A stretch of 64,000 nucleotides of DNA from Marinilabilia salmonicolor JCM 21150 (GCF_000259075.1 NZ_AJKI01000004.1:51167-115166), one strand, 5' to 3'; positions 27,085 through 36,340 are shown, numbered from the stretch's first letter. Numbers and translations are program-made. Notes: a model not told the origin generated them from the letters alone.

Positions 27085-27412
27085 ACCTACTCCTTTCAAT
27101 GAAGTTAAGTTCAGACTGATTACCCAGGTCTATTTTCCTGCTTAATGGGATTAAGATTTTCAAAACACTAACACCAAACTCTGAACTTTGGGTAATAGCT
27201 CTCTGAATATCTATAAGAAGGTCAAAGTTTACCAGAAAGGCCATGTCATCATGTATGTCCCACAGAAAATCGTTTTCCTTTTGTGTTTTCAAAATGAATG
27301 ACCTGTACTTGTCCTGGTCGATGGATGCAATATATTTACTGCGGCGGACGAGGAATTCTTCCAATGAAGATGCTGGATTGCAGATTGGGTAGTTTCTATT
27401 GTTATCCGTCAT
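27074..27412 (-). CDS. Hypothetical protein (112 aa) of the mobile module
   Basis: Not recognised. A soluble helical protein starting MTDNNRNYPICNPASSLEEF and ending IERSRYGK. It overlaps both neighbours: its start lies 11 bases inside the excisionase-like gene and its stop 11 bases inside the DUF3987 gene. The three are therefore one coupled operon, and the protein probably assists replication or excision. Confidence 0.7.
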   Translation of the reverse strand: MTDNNRNYPICNPASSLEEFLVRRSKYIASIDQDKYRSFILKTQKENDFLWDIHDDMAFLVNFDLLIDIQRAITQSSEFGVSVLKILIPLSRKIDLGNQSELNFIERSRYGK

Positions 27413-27716
27413 AACGATTTACTTTAAGGAGGTTATGCAAATCGCTTTTCTTGTAATACACCCTGGAGCCTACTTTAGTATAAGGTAGTTTCCCATTTTG
27501 GCGTTGGTTCCAGAACCATGTGGTTTTTCTGTCGAATTCCTTTTTTGCATCTTTTTCCGAAATATATTCGTCTAATACTTCAGTTTTGCTTGATTGGTCA
27601 CCACATAAGATGTTGTGAATGTTTTTGGTCAGTTCTAAAAGAGATTCATACTCTTCTGCGGGTAAAAACACCATACTATTCTTCAAGTGTTTTTTATTTG
27701 TTTCTAAATCTTTCAT
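27402..27716 (-). CDS. Excisionase-like helix-turn-helix protein
   Basis: A 104-residue protein with a MerR/excisionase-type winged helix at the C-terminal half: YISEKDAKKEFDRKTTWFWNQRQNGKLPYTKVGSRVYYKKSDLHNLL. This is the HTH_17 form common in Bacteroidota mobile elements, where it acts as excision or replication control factor. The N-terminal half (PAEEYESLLELTKNIHNIL) is helical and may mediate dimerisation. It is the first gene of the DUF3987 operon and lies near the tyrosine recombinase, as expected for recombination control. Confidence 0.85.
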   Translation of the reverse strand: MKDLETNKKHLKNSMVFLPAEEYESLLELTKNIHNILCGDQSSKTEVLDEYISEKDAKKEFDRKTTWFWNQRQNGKLPYTKVGSRVYYKKSDLHNLLKVNRYDG

Positions 27717-27803
27717 GTCTGCGAATTTGGTTCAGCAGACATTTTTTTCTTCCCTCCTGAAATGAAATAGATTTCCTTAACCAATCTTTTTTGAAAAACT
27801 TTC

Positions 27804-28985
27804 CTAAGAGTCTGATGTTAATTTGTTGTTTGATTTGATGGCCCAGCTAACAGTTTTTCTTAAACTTTCATTATTTACTCTCAAATTATCAGATGGTAAG
27901 TATTCAATGTCAAGGTCAATAATTCCCATATCCAGTGCTATAAATCCGCTTATTGTTTGGATTAAATGTTCCGAAACTTTTTTTCCCACAAACGCAGATT
28001 TAACTATATGGTATATTAGTGAAAGGAACGTGTTTTTTACTTTTTTGACTTCCTTGGGCTCATAAGAAAACGGATTTAATGCATCTGTTAACTTATCAGC
28101 AACATTGTAAAAAGCCTGGGCCCTTTCCGGGACTTGTTCAATTTCAGATACGCGATAAAGCTTTAGGCCTGAAGGAGGATAGTTTGAATTTATAAATCCG
28201 GATTCTGTTTGATTAGGGATGTAAAGTCCGTAGTAAAATTTTAAATTCTTAACAGAGATGCTTTCTAAGCATCCAAGTTCAGAGGTTGTTTCTATAGTGA
28301 AGCCAAAAGTGGATTTGCAAATTTTGAGGATGCGACCATCATGGTTAATGAATAAGGGTGTGTCATTGTCCAGAATATCTTCAATGTTTTCTGCTGTATT
28401 TGGGATTTCATCGGATATCTGAACCAGATGGTCCTCAATATTTATATAAAAAGGAAGATTGTAAAAATATTCGCTGTTGATTACCTGTTCAATCGGAAAA
28501 TCGGGGAGCAGAGATTTTCTTATTTCTAGCGAATTCAGATATTCATCCATATTCTTTTGAAAGAGATTTTCGTATTCTTCTGCAATTTCAAGCGAAAGGA
28601 ATGCCAATTCTGTTTTATTCCGTATTCTTTTATTCGATATGTGCATATTTTGAAGTAGTTCCCACAATATCTTTAACCCTATTATCTGGGAGAGATGCTC
28701 TGTTTGAATAAACTTAAAGAAATCACCCCGGGTAAAGAATTCATAATTTTTGCCTGCATCTTTTGTATTAAACTTCTTGCGGTTGTCTATTCGTTCAAAT
28801 ATGTTTTTTACGAATTGAATATCAGGAAGAATGTCATCATGCTTTAACCTGTCTGCTTTATTCGGGTCGTAAGAAATGGCATCAATAAGGCGTTGGATGT
28901 GAGGTTCATTGTTGGTTAAATTTTTGAGCAGGTTGATTTGTTCTATAAATTCTATTTCTTTACCTTTTATAATTTCTATTTTCAC
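27804..28985 (-). CDS. Hypothetical protein (393 aa) beside the recombinase
   Basis: Not recognised. A soluble protein without signal or membrane segments. It has a helical N-terminal half (residues 1-180; FKFIQTEHLSQIIGLKILWELLQNM), a beta-rich middle (INHDGRILKICKSTFGFTIETTSELG) and a helical C-terminus ending KSNNKLTSDS. It begins 10 bases after the recombinase stop on the same strand, so the two are co-transcribed. Genes in this position often influence integration or carry element cargo. No domain could be named. Confidence 0.7.
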   Translation of the reverse strand: MKIEIIKGKEIEFIEQINLLKNLTNNEPHIQRLIDAISYDPNKADRLKHDDILPDIQFVKNIFERIDNRKKFNTKDAGKNYEFFTRGDFFKFIQTEHLSQIIGLKILWELLQNMHISNKRIRNKTELAFLSLEIAEEYENLFQKNMDEYLNSLEIRKSLLPDFPIEQVINSEYFYNLPFYINIEDHLVQISDEIPNTAENIEDILDNDTPLFINHDGRILKICKSTFGFTIETTSELGCLESISVKNLKFYYGLYIPNQTESGFINSNYPPSGLKLYRVSEIEQVPERAQAFYNVADKLTDALNPFSYEPKEVKKVKNTFLSLIYHIVKSAFVGKKVSEHLIQTISGFIALDMGIIDLDIEYLPSDNLRVNNESLRKTVSWAIKSNNKLTSDS

Positions 28986-28995
28986 TGTTGATTTT

Positions 28996-30195
28996 TTAGA
29001 AGGTGAATTTCTGCATTTCTTTTTCCAATGTGCTGGTTTGCATTTTTGCGTAAATCTGGGTAGTCCTGATATTACGATGTCCCAGAATTTTCTGGACTAC
29101 TTCGAGCGGCATTCCTCTATTAAGAGCTATAGTTGCAAAAGTATGACGGGCTACATGGTGAGTCATCTTTTTATTTATGCCAGCCATGGTAGCAACCATC
29201 TTTAGATATATATTTAATTTTTGGTTTGAATAGCGCGGAAGAATGGAGCCTTCTACTTTTCTTGCCGGATCTTCTTCATACTTGTCAATTATTTCCTGGG
29301 TAGGAGGGATTACTGGCACATAAACATTCTCTTTGGTTTTGCCCATTTGAATTGAGATCAGTCTTTTCCCATCTTCTGTATTAATGATGTCATCAAGTTT
29401 TAGATTTAAGGCATCCGAAAACCTTAAACTGGTGTAACAGGAAAAGAGAAAGACATCCCGGACTCGCTCAAGTGAAATGTTATTGGAGAAATCCAGTGAC
29501 TTTATGTTGTTGACCTCTTCAATGGTTAGAAAAGCCCGGTTGGTAGGAGTGTTTTTGAGTGAAAACAATCGATAGGGGTTATTATGAATGAAGCCTTCTC
29601 TTACGGCTTTGTGAAGAAGTGTCCGTAAACGCGAGTGATGCTTGTTTACAGTGTTTCTTTTTACATGTCTTCCCAATTTATCAGTATAATCGGAAAGCAT
29701 CCAATCGTCAAACCTTTTCAGGAAATCATAGTCGATTGAATGTATGGTAACATCAGATCTTTTAAATCTGTCTTTTATGAATTGCGCATAGATGTTTCTG
29801 GAACTTTTGTAGTGGTTAAGAGTGTTCTCTGCATGTTCCTTTTTGTGAGTTATTTCTTTAATGTGCTCATCAGTATATTCCAGAAGAGAGCGTTTTTCTT
29901 TTCGGTCTCCTTTTAGTATTTCAACAATTATTCTTGAGGAAATTGGTTTTTCATCGTCCAAAAGTTTTCTTCTGATACGATTTATTTGTGCTTCCAATTC
30001 TGAAAGTTCATCATTGATGACCTGGTTTCTTTTGGCACGTCCTCTGGCTTCGTCCCATTTGTCCTCTTCAATGTAATAGTTGGTGGCAAATTCACTTTTT
30101 TTGCGTTGGTGAATCAGTCGTCCATAGATTTTAAACTGTTCACCTTTCCCCTTATTCTTGTTCAGGTAGAATTTAATAGAAAATGAGCTAGACAT
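28996..30195 (-). CDS. Tyrosine recombinase/integrase of the tmRNA-targeting element
   Basis: A 399-residue site-specific recombinase, with MSSSFSIKFYLNKN chosen as start; the frame extends to 30270 but that part covers the arm-site repeats. Domains: N-terminal arm-binding domain of the Bacteroidota type (FKIYGRLIHQRKKSEFATNYYI), SAM-like core-binding domain (residues about 105-215), and catalytic domain with the first Arg in YTSLRFSDAL, the HxxR box HHVARHTFA, the second His in LGHRNIRTT and the Tyr nucleophile in IYAKM. All catalytic residues are present, so it is likely active. It lies 176 bases from the tmRNA 3' end, its probable target. Putative arm sites lie in its own promoter region. 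Confidence 0.95.
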   Translation of the reverse strand: MSSSFSIKFYLNKNKGKGEQFKIYGRLIHQRKKSEFATNYYIEEDKWDEARGRAKRNQVINDELSELEAQINRIRRKLLDDEKPISSRIIVEILKGDRKEKRSLLEYTDEHIKEITHKKEHAENTLNHYKSSRNIYAQFIKDRFKRSDVTIHSIDYDFLKRFDDWMLSDYTDKLGRHVKRNTVNKHHSRLRTLLHKAVREGFIHNNPYRLFSLKNTPTNRAFLTIEEVNNIKSLDFSNNISLERVRDVFLFSCYTSLRFSDALNLKLDDIINTEDGKRLISIQMGKTKENVYVPVIPPTQEIIDKYEEDPARKVEGSILPRYSNQKLNIYLKMVATMAGINKKMTHHVARHTFATIALNRGMPLEVVQKILGHRNIRTTQIYAKMQTSTLEKEMQKFTF

Positions 30196-30233
30196 TTGAA
30201 AATGAATTAGTAAAGGGTGTTTCTCCTTTTGTT

Positions 30234-30268
30234 TGTGAAACTTTTCACTGGTGAAACCCTGGTGAAGC
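30234..30268. repeat. GGTGAAAC-like sites at the right end (recombinase arm sites)
   Basis: TGTGAAAC (30234-30241), GGTGAAAC (30250-30257) and GGTGAAGC (30261-30268). The last two start 11 bp apart, exactly as the pair at the left end. They lie between the tmRNA end and the recombinase start. Confidence 0.6.
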
Positions 30269-30369
30269 AAATATAGAAAAAAAATGAAATGGAAGGAATT
30301 CTATAAAACAGCAAAACCCTTTGTTGTGAAGGGTTCTGAAAGTTTTTGAAATGTTAAAAAAGTGATTTC

Positions 30370-30385
30370 GTGGAGCTGCGGGGAA
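30370..30385. other. Putative right attachment site in the tmRNA 3' end
   Basis: GTGGAGCTGCGGGGAA covers the 3' acceptor strand and part of the T arm of the tmRNA. It is repeated at 10713-10728 with one change. Integration here would leave the tmRNA intact, as is observed. Confidence 0.65.
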
Positions 30386-30769
30386 TCGAACCCCGGTCCA
30401 GACAAGGAAGCCATAAGCTTTCTACATGCTTAGTCGCTTCTTGATTGTCGGGTCAGGCGAGGGTAGCGACACCCGAACAAGACCTTATCTCCTTAATTTC
30501 GCCTAAGGCACGGAGCGGGCCAAAGACTAGTTTCGGTTTACCTGCACCTTCTGATCGGATAGCCCCGAAACGACGGCATCCGGAAGATGTCTCGTCCCGG
30601 TCCCTAGGACCGGGATTAAGCATAACCTACTGTTATTCGGTTACGCAGCAAGAGCGTAATTGTTTTCGCCAGTTAAAAAGTTTGAGTCCTGGGATTTACG
30701 AGCCAGCTACACAACGCTCGGCATGCTTACTTACCACTTTACCTCACTGTCAATTCCATGTCAGCCCCT
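30371..30769 (-). ncRNA. ssrA: Transfer-messenger RNA (tmRNA)
   Basis: About 399 nt. The 5' end GGGGCTG pairs with CAGCTCC near the 3' end to form the seven-pair acceptor stem with one G-U. The T arm GACCGGGGTTCGATTCCCC is intact and the discriminator base is A. CCA is not encoded (CGA follows) and must be added. The open reading frame for the tag (30670-30641) reads GGC GAA AAC AAT TAC GCT CTT GCT GCG TAA, giving GENNYALAA after the charged alanine. It rescues stalled ribosomes with SmpB and tags the product for proteolysis. It is the integration target of the adjacent element. Confidence 0.95.
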
Positions 30770-30836
30770 TTGGTATTGGTAGTAAATTCAGAACTGCAAA
30801 GATAATGCCTTTTTATCGTTTCCCAAGAGAAATACA

Positions 30837-31484
30837 TTACTTCTTCAATTCAGAAATCGTCTGCACCGGGTTATCCGATTTAAAAATAAAACTCCCCGAT
30901 ACCAAAACGTCAGCTCCGGCCTTGTATAGTTGTGCCGAATTGTCAGTAGATATTCCGCCATCCACTTCAATCAGCGCTTTGCTGTTTTTCTTGTCGATGA
31001 GGTTTCTTAGTTGTTCTACGCGCTTGTAGGTATTTTCGATGTATTTTTGACCACCGAATCCCGGGTTGACAGACATAATCAATACCAAATCAACCATTTC
31101 AATGATGTCTTCAAGTAATGATATCGGTGTGTGGGGATTGAGGGTCACACCCGCCTTCATGCCGGCGTTGTGAATTTCCTGAACGGTGCGGTGCAAATGG
31201 GGGCTTGCCTCATAGTGCACGTTGAGGAGATCTGCACCCACATCCCGGAATGCGGTGATGTATTTTTCAGGTTGAACAATCATCAGGTGGACATCCAATG
31301 GTTTTTTTGCATGTTTTTTTACAGCTTCCACCACAGGAATGCCAAATGAAATATTGGGAACAAATACCCCATCCATGATATCAAGGTGAAACCAGTCTGC
31401 TTCACTCTGATTGACAATTTCAATGTCTTTGGAAAGATTGGAGAAATCTGCCGCAAGCAGCGATGGCGCAACCATTTTTTTCAT
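30837..31484 (-). CDS. rpe: Ribulose-phosphate 3-epimerase
   Basis: Interconverts ribulose 5-phosphate and xylulose 5-phosphate in the pentose phosphate pathway. The ATG at 31484 gives a 215-residue TIM-barrel protein of normal family length; the longer frame to 31589 includes repeat sequence and is rejected. Motifs: VAPSLLAADFSNL, HLDIMDGVFVPNISFG with metal-binding His and Asp, LDVHLMI, MSVNPGFGGQKYI and EVDGGIS with the second catalytic Asp. It lies downstream of rpoD on the same strand, with a dispersed repeat between. Cytoplasmic. Confidence 0.96.
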   Translation of the reverse strand: MKKMVAPSLLAADFSNLSKDIEIVNQSEADWFHLDIMDGVFVPNISFGIPVVEAVKKHAKKPLDVHLMIVQPEKYITAFRDVGADLLNVHYEASPHLHRTVQEIHNAGMKAGVTLNPHTPISLLEDIIEMVDLVLIMSVNPGFGGQKYIENTYKRVEQLRNLIDKKNSKALIEVDGGISTDNSAQLYKAGADVLVSGSFIFKSDNPVQTISELKK

Positions 31485-31558
31485 TATCCAGCTTGTTTGA
31501 TGTGTTTGTAAAAAGTAAAAGACGTACAAAGGTACGCCCTCAAAATCCTGCAAAGGCC

Positions 31559-31620
31559 CGTCATTGCGAATGTAGTGAAGCAATCTCAATTTATTAAGCG
31601 GACACCAATATTTTTAAAAC
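31559..31620 (+). repeat. Dispersed CATTGCGAAYGTAGTGAAGCAATCT repeat, copy 1
   Basis: The sequence from 31560 reads GTCATTGCGAATGTAGTGAAGCAATCT, then TTAAGCGGACACCA. Its closest relative is at 36341, and a more diverged copy is at 42731. It lies between rpoD and rpe. Confidence 0.75.
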
Positions 31621-31656
31621 GACTCCCAACTCAAAACCCCCAACTCTCAACTCCTG

Positions 31657-32526
31657 TCAGTCATCATTAATGAAATTCTTCAAAATGCGGCTTCTGTAGG
31701 TGTGTTTCAGGCGTTTGATGGCTTTTTCTTTGATTTGACGTACCCTTTCTCTGGTGAGATTAAAAAGCTTTCCAATTTCTTCGAGTGAGTATGGAGGTTC
31801 ACCATTAAGGCCGTAATACAACTTGATGATGTCAGCCTCTCGGGATGATAAAGTCGATAGCGACCTTTCAATCTCTTTTTTCAGAGAATTATCCAGCAAC
31901 TCTGCATCCGGACTCACTGAGTCGGAGGCCAGTAATACATCGTAAAGTGTATTTTCTTCATCGGGTTTGAGCGGAGCATCCATGGAAATGTGACGGTTTG
32001 AGACTTTGAGCGCTTCTTTCACGTCCTTAGGAGCCATTTCCAGTATATCCCCAATCTCTTCCGGGGTGGGTTCCCGCTGAAATTCCTGTTCCAATCGGGA
32101 AAAGGTATTGTTTACCTTGTTGACACTTCCGATTTTGTTGAGTGGCAGTCGTACGATACGTGCCTGTTCTGCCAGCGCCTGAAGAATGGACTGACGAATC
32201 CACCAAACCGCATAGGAGATGAATTTGAATCCGCGGGTTTCATCAAATCTCTGGGCGGCCTTGATTAATCCGAGATTACCTTCATTGATGAGATCCGGAA
32301 GGCTCAGTCCCTGATTTTGATATTGCTTGGCAACGGAGACGACAAAGCGTAAATTGGCATTGATCAGTTCTCCAAGTGCTTTTTCGTCTCCCTGTCGTAT
32401 TTTTTTTGCCAGGGCGACTTCTTCTTCGGCGGTTATCAATTGAACTTTCCCTATCTCATGAAGGTACTTGTCAAGTGAAGGGGATTCCCGGTTGGTAACT
32501 TGTTTGGTTATTTTCAGTTGTCTCAT
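31657..32526 (-). CDS. rpoD: Primary sigma factor (RpoD/SigA type of Bacteroidota)
   Basis: The main sigma-70 factor, 289 residues from the ATG at 32526 ([14 protein letters not shown]). It lacks region 1.1, as usual for Bacteroidota primary sigma factors. Regions: 1.2 ([20 protein letters not shown]), 2 with the -10 recognition helix ([35 protein letters not shown]), 3 ([20 protein letters not shown]) and 4 with the -35 recognition helix ([29 protein letters not shown]). It is transcribed divergently from rho across a 511-base intergenic region. Confidence 0.96.
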   Translation of the reverse strand: MRQLKITKQVTNRESPSLDKYLHEIGKVQLITAEEEVALAKKIRQGDEKALGELINANLRFVVSVAKQYQNQGLSLPDLINEGNLGLIKAAQRFDETRGFKFISYAVWWIRQSILQALAEQARIVRLPLNKIGSVNKVNNTFSRLEQEFQREPTPEEIGDILEMAPKDVKEALKVSNRHISMDAPLKPDEENTLYDVLLASDSVSPDAELLDNSLKKEIERSLSTLSSREADIIKLYYGLNGEPPYSLEEIGKLFNLTRERVRQIKEKAIKRLKHTYRSRILKNFINDD

Positions 32527-32835
32527 AAAACCTGGTTCACTGTTTAGGGATTGTAATATTAACAAAAATCTTTATTGGGTGTTTAGTTACATGCCATTTT
32601 TTGATTAATTAATTCTAGAAACGTTAAACCTGGATTATTGACTTCGTCGAACTTCGTTTCATAAATTATCTTTTACGATGTTTAACTACCCGCTAAATTC
32701 AGGCGTCCTCAATAAAAGTGACTTGAAAATAGTTTACTATTTCTTTTATCAATTTTATCTGCAGTTGCCTGAATGTATTGGCATTTCAACATCTCACAAC
32801 GAAAACTTACGAATAAACCAGGTAAAAACAGAATA

Positions 32836-32867
32836 TTTGCACATTATAAATTAATAATGTATGTTTG
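32836..32867 (+). promoter_or_regulatory. Candidate Bacteroidota-type promoter upstream of rho
   Basis: TTTG at 32836-32839 and TATGTTTG at 32860-32867 with 20 bases between fit the Bacteroidota consensus TTTG-N19-21-TAnnTTTG. It would give a leader of about 160 bases before rho. A second possible -7 box, TATCTTTG, lies near 32944. The rest of the 511-base rpoD-rho gap shows no gene. Confidence 0.45.
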
Positions 32868-33037
32868 CAAAATAATAAGCCGTCCCGGGCAACCATTCGT
32901 TCGTTGTTCCCGGTATTTACTTTAAGAAAATTAATCCACTCTTTATCTTTGTGTTACAGTTTTAAATTTATCTGATAGACAAAGTTCGAATAATTTAAAA
33001 ATCCAAATTACTTATTAAAAGTTATAAGTGTATATAT

Positions 33038-34834
33038 ATGCTTGATATTCTCGAATTAAACAACAAGAAACTTGTTGAGTTACGTCAAATAGCCAAAGAT
33101 CTTGGTATTAGACGTGTAGAATCGTTTAAAAAACAGGATTTGATCTACAGAATCCTGGATGAGCAGGCTATTCAGGAGTCTGAAAGAAAAAAGAAACCTG
33201 AGAATTCTAAGAAAAATGAAGAGGCTGCTAAGAATGAAAAACGTCCCAGACGCGGGCGTCCCCCTAAAAAAGTAGCTGAAGGTCGCAACGCCGATCAAAA
33301 TCAGCCTGAAGTAAAAAGGGAGGAACCCAAAAAAGAGGAACCCAAAAGGGAAGATGTTAAAAGGGAAGATGTCAAAAAGGCTCCTCAGCAACACCGGAAT
33401 GAAAAATCTGAAGAATCCAATGAAAAGCAAAAGCCGGTTGCTCAGAAAGAGAAGGCTCAACATGCCGGATCTGTTGATAAGAAAAGTGAAGTAAATAAAG
33501 GTGCTGAGCATGAAAAGGGCGATCAGGGCAGACAGAATACTGCCCCTTTGCAGAGTCAGTCACCCAAAAATGACCATTCGCGAGCCGATCAGCAACAGCC
33601 TCGTAAGCAGCAGGGTAAGTGGCAGCAGCGCGAGAAACAGCCACATCCGCATCAGCGTAAGCATCAGGATAAGCAAAATCAACAGGAGAACTTTAACGAT
33701 AAGGCTTTTGAGTTTGAAGGCATTGTGTCTGCTGCAGGTGTGCTGGAAATCATGCCTGATGGATACGGATTTCTGAGATCCTCTGATTACAACTATTTTA
33801 ACTCCCCTGATGATATTTATGTTTCTCAGTCGCAAATTAAGCTTTTTGGACTGAAAACTGGTGATACCGTGGAAGGAAGTATTCGTCCCCCCAAGGAGGG
33901 TGAAAAATATTTCCCCCTGATAAAGGTTGAATCAATTAACGGACGTACGCCTGATTTTGTGCGTGATCGTGTCCCGTTTGATCACCTGGTGCCTGTGTTT
34001 CCTGATCAGAAATTCAATCTTTCCGAAGGTCCTTTCAGTAATATATCCACAAGAATTGTGGATATGTTCGCCCCGATTGGTAAGGGACAGCGCGGTTTGA
34101 TTGTGGCTCAGCCAAAAACAGGTAAGACAGTCCTTCTGAAAGATGTGGCCAATGCCATTGCTTCCAATCATCCTGAGGTTTACATGATGATTCTGCTTAT
34201 CGATGAGCGGCCGGAGGAGGTTACCGATATGGCACGAAGTGTGAAGGCTGAAGTGATCTCTTCTACTTTTGATGAGCCTGCTGATCGTCATGTGAAAGTT
34301 GCTAATATTGTGCTTGAAAAAGCCAAACGCCTCGTGGAATGTGGACACGATGTGGTAATTCTTTTGGATTCCATTACCCGACTGGCGCGTGCTTATAATA
34401 CTGTGTCCCCTGCATCCGGAAAGGTGCTTTCCGGTGGTGTGGATGCCAATGCTTTGCATCGTCCCAAGCGTTTCTTCGGTGCAGCCCGTAACATTGAAGG
34501 TGGAGGTTCATTAACCATTCTGGCGACGGCCCTTACCGATACGGGTTCCAAAATGGATGATGTGATCTTCGAAGAGTTTAAAGGTACTGGTAACATGGAG
34601 CTTCAGCTTGATCGCAGACTTTCCAATAAACGTATCTATCCTTCTGTGGATATCAATGCTTCCAGCACCCGTCGTGAAGAGTTGCTGATGGATAAGGAAT
34701 CTATGAATCGTATCTGGATATTACGTAACTATCTGGCGGATATGAATCCGGTGGAAGCAATGGAGTTCCTGAAAGACAGAATTCGGAAAACTAGATCTAA
34801 TGAAGAGTTTTTGGTTTCTATGAATGATGGATAG
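33038..34834 (+). CDS. rho: Transcription termination factor Rho
   Basis: Hexameric RNA helicase that terminates transcription, 598 residues, much longer than the 419 of E. coli because of an insert. The Rho_N helical domain (residues 1-45; [19 protein letters not shown]) is followed by about 170 residues rich in Lys, Glu, Gln, Pro and Arg, as in other Bacteroidota and Actinobacteria Rho proteins. Then come the cold-shock RNA-binding domain ([15 protein letters not shown]) and the ATPase core with Walker [13 protein letters not shown] near residue 360, [14 protein letters not shown] and [13 protein letters not shown]. It is followed by a strong terminator. Confidence 0.98.
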   Translation: MLDILELNNKKLVELRQIAKDLGIRRVESFKKQDLIYRILDEQAIQESERKKKPENSKKNEEAAKNEKRPRRGRPPKKVAEGRNADQNQPEVKREEPKKEEPKREDVKREDVKKAPQQHRNEKSEESNEKQKPVAQKEKAQHAGSVDKKSEVNKGAEHEKGDQGRQNTAPLQSQSPKNDHSRADQQQPRKQQGKWQQREKQPHPHQRKHQDKQNQQENFNDKAFEFEGIVSAAGVLEIMPDGYGFLRSSDYNYFNSPDDIYVSQSQIKLFGLKTGDTVEGSIRPPKEGEKYFPLIKVESINGRTPDFVRDRVPFDHLVPVFPDQKFNLSEGPFSNISTRIVDMFAPIGKGQRGLIVAQPKTGKTVLLKDVANAIASNHPEVYMMILLIDERPEEVTDMARSVKAEVISSTFDEPADRHVKVANIVLEKAKRLVECGHDVVILLDSITRLARAYNTVSPASGKVLSGGVDANALHRPKRFFGAARNIEGGGSLTILATALTDTGSKMDDVIFEEFKGTGNMELQLDRRLSNKRIYPSVDINASSTRREELLMDKESMNRIWILRNYLADMNPVEAMEFLKDRIRKTRSNEEFLVSMNDG

Positions 34835-34928
34835 AAATTAGTGAGTAGTTTGTAGATAATAGTCAGTAGTAAATTACTCTTTTTTTTGGGGAGTTTCCTG
34901 ATTGTTTATAAGTTGATATTATCAAATG

Positions 34929-34959
34929 AAAAAAGGTCGCTGATGAGCGGCCTTTTTTA
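34929..34959. terminator. Bidirectional terminator between rho and the 320-aa gene
   Basis: AAAAAAGGTCGCT pairs with AGCGGCCTTTTTT around a short loop, with one G-U. It has an A-run on the left and a T-run on the right, so it works for rho (+) and for the converging gene (-). Confidence 0.9.
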
Positions 34960-34977
34960 TTTAAGTGATTTTACTCA

Positions 34978-35940
34978 CTACAATCTGAAAATCCTCTTCC
35001 GGAAACGCTCTACCTCCTCCGAGATGGAATCCTCTTGTGCCATATTGATGATCGGAGTGGTTTGGGTAACCTGATAGGTCGTTTCATTGCCTTCCATGTC
35101 ATAAGTATTTTGGGGTTTCCCTATTTTTTCGGTTTTTATTTCGATGGAAGTCAACTGTTGTTTTAATGGTTGCAAGGCAGTCAAAATCTCCTTTACTTCA
35201 TTATTGTGTTCAAATTTCTTCAACCATTCCTCCAGAATTGTCAGGCATATTTGCTGATCTCCCAGTCGAATCATCAGTGTCTCATCGTTCTGAGATCTGG
35301 CATAGTGATTAAGCAGATGCATTCCTTCAATCCAGGCTCCCAAAACCATGAAGAGTCCTGTTTCAATTCGTTGTGGAGTAAGTAATTCCCGCTCCATGTT
35401 ATTGATTTGCATGGTACTCATCATTAACAGAGAATCCACCTCTTCAGCAGAAACAGAGGCTGTTGCTATGTCTTTTAAGGACTCAAAATCGAAGAACTGA
35501 GAAATGTAGAGTGCGTTAGACAGCTCCCTGATTTGATTTAAAGGACGAAGGGTTGCTGATTTTTGTTCAAAACTACTGATGTATATCAGGTCCGCTCCAA
35601 TTGCTCCCAGTGCCAGGGCTTTTTCTTTGGGCGTGTGATATTTTGAGATGTCCGTATTCAAAAGAATCTTATTTGAAAACCGGTAATTTGAATATTTGAT
35701 GGCGGCAGCAACTTCTGCAGGAGACGCAATATTAGAGGCCATTGTTTGAACTGTTTGCGACAGTTCTTCCTTTAATTGTTTATGATTATTAAAAAAAATG
35801 CTGTCAGAGGGACTCAAAGTCAACTCCTTTTCCTGATAATTTTGATTTTCGTGGAGGGTTAATGTTACAAAACCTAAGATTGAAATAATGAAAATGGAAG
35901 CCAGAATTAGGGTGTTTCTTTTGTTAGATAGATTTTTCAT
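34978..35940 (-). CDS. Conserved hypothetical membrane-anchored protein (320 aa)
   Basis: Not recognised beyond a general Bacteroidota hypothetical. One N-terminal hydrophobic segment (NTLILASIFIISILGFVTLTL, residues about 9-29) is a signal or membrane anchor. The rest is a soluble, helical domain: LKEELSQTVQTMASNIASPAEVAAAI, KEKALALGAIGADLIYISSFEQ and ETGLFMVLGAWIEGMHLLNHYA. It is a single-gene unit with a long upstream region and shares a terminator with rho. It probably acts in the periplasm; function unknown. Confidence 0.75.
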   Translation of the reverse strand: MKNLSNKRNTLILASIFIISILGFVTLTLHENQNYQEKELTLSPSDSIFFNNHKQLKEELSQTVQTMASNIASPAEVAAAIKYSNYRFSNKILLNTDISKYHTPKEKALALGAIGADLIYISSFEQKSATLRPLNQIRELSNALYISQFFDFESLKDIATASVSAEEVDSLLMMSTMQINNMERELLTPQRIETGLFMVLGAWIEGMHLLNHYARSQNDETLMIRLGDQQICLTILEEWLKKFEHNNEVKEILTALQPLKQQLTSIEIKTEKIGKPQNTYDMEGNETTYQVTQTTPIINMAQEDSISEEVERFRKRIFRL

Positions 35941-36271
35941 AGGTTAAAGTTTATGGGTTTATGAATGTTTTAGTCTCTATGTTGATTTCTTTTCAAATTA
36001 TGCTCATGCAAAGTGGTGAAAGAAATCAGGTAAGCATAAAAAATCTCAGCTAATATTGACACTGAGGGGAGATTTTATAGGAATTTGAAGTGTTTTTCAT
36101 TTTTTGGTTTGGTTAAACAATGATAATTCATTTGAAGGGAAATTCAAAGAAGCGGGGTAATTTTATATCGGTGGTTTTTATTCTAAGAGACTATTGTCTG
36201 GGGGAATATCTCATTTGAAAAGAGATTGCTTCGCCTTGCTCGCTATTATGCTTTTTGCAGACTTTATGGTG

Positions 36272-36320
36272 GTTGGAGGGGGTTGATTTTTGGCGAGGCC
36301 GAAAATCAACCCCCTCCAAC
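36272..36320. repeat. Perfect 19-bp inverted repeat (strong hairpin)
   Basis: GTTGGAGGGGGTTGATTTT (36272-36290) is the exact inverse of 36302-36320, with an 11-base loop. It lies in the 650-base divergent gap between the 320-aa gene and the AAA ATPase gene, so it does not end any annotated gene. A second small hairpin (CAAC...GTTG) follows at 36324-36337. Confidence 0.8.
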
Positions 36321-36340
36321 CCTTCAACTCTTGTTGAGGC

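Larger units (their letters stand above)
10713..30385. mobile_element. Putative tmRNA-integrated element (defence island), about 19.7 kb
   Basis: The region is bounded by direct repeats GTGGAGCTGCAGGGAA (10713-10728) and GTGGAGCTGCGGGGAA (30370-30385), which differ at one of 16 bases. The right copy is the 3' end of the tmRNA gene, a well-known integration target, and a tyrosine recombinase gene lies directly beside it. Inside each end is a pair of GGTGAAAC-like sites with 11-bp spacing (10789/10800 and 30250/30261), as expected for recombinase arm sites. Cargo: hipBA, two small accessory genes, type I restriction-modification with a KAP-like NTPase, and a replication/integration module. The limits are inferred from these repeats and were not confirmed by an empty-site comparison. 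Confidence 0.7.

Noticed and set aside
30196..30270. N-terminal extension of the recombinase
   Set aside because: It covers the GGTGAAAC sites and does not resemble the family; the start at 30195 fits the arm-binding domain.
30445..31029. 194-codon open frame on the + strand
   Set aside because: It runs antisense through the tmRNA and the end of rpe; both have strong support.
31485..31589. N-terminal extension of rpe
   Set aside because: It includes the dispersed repeat, and the family start MKKMVAPSLLAADF lies at 31484.
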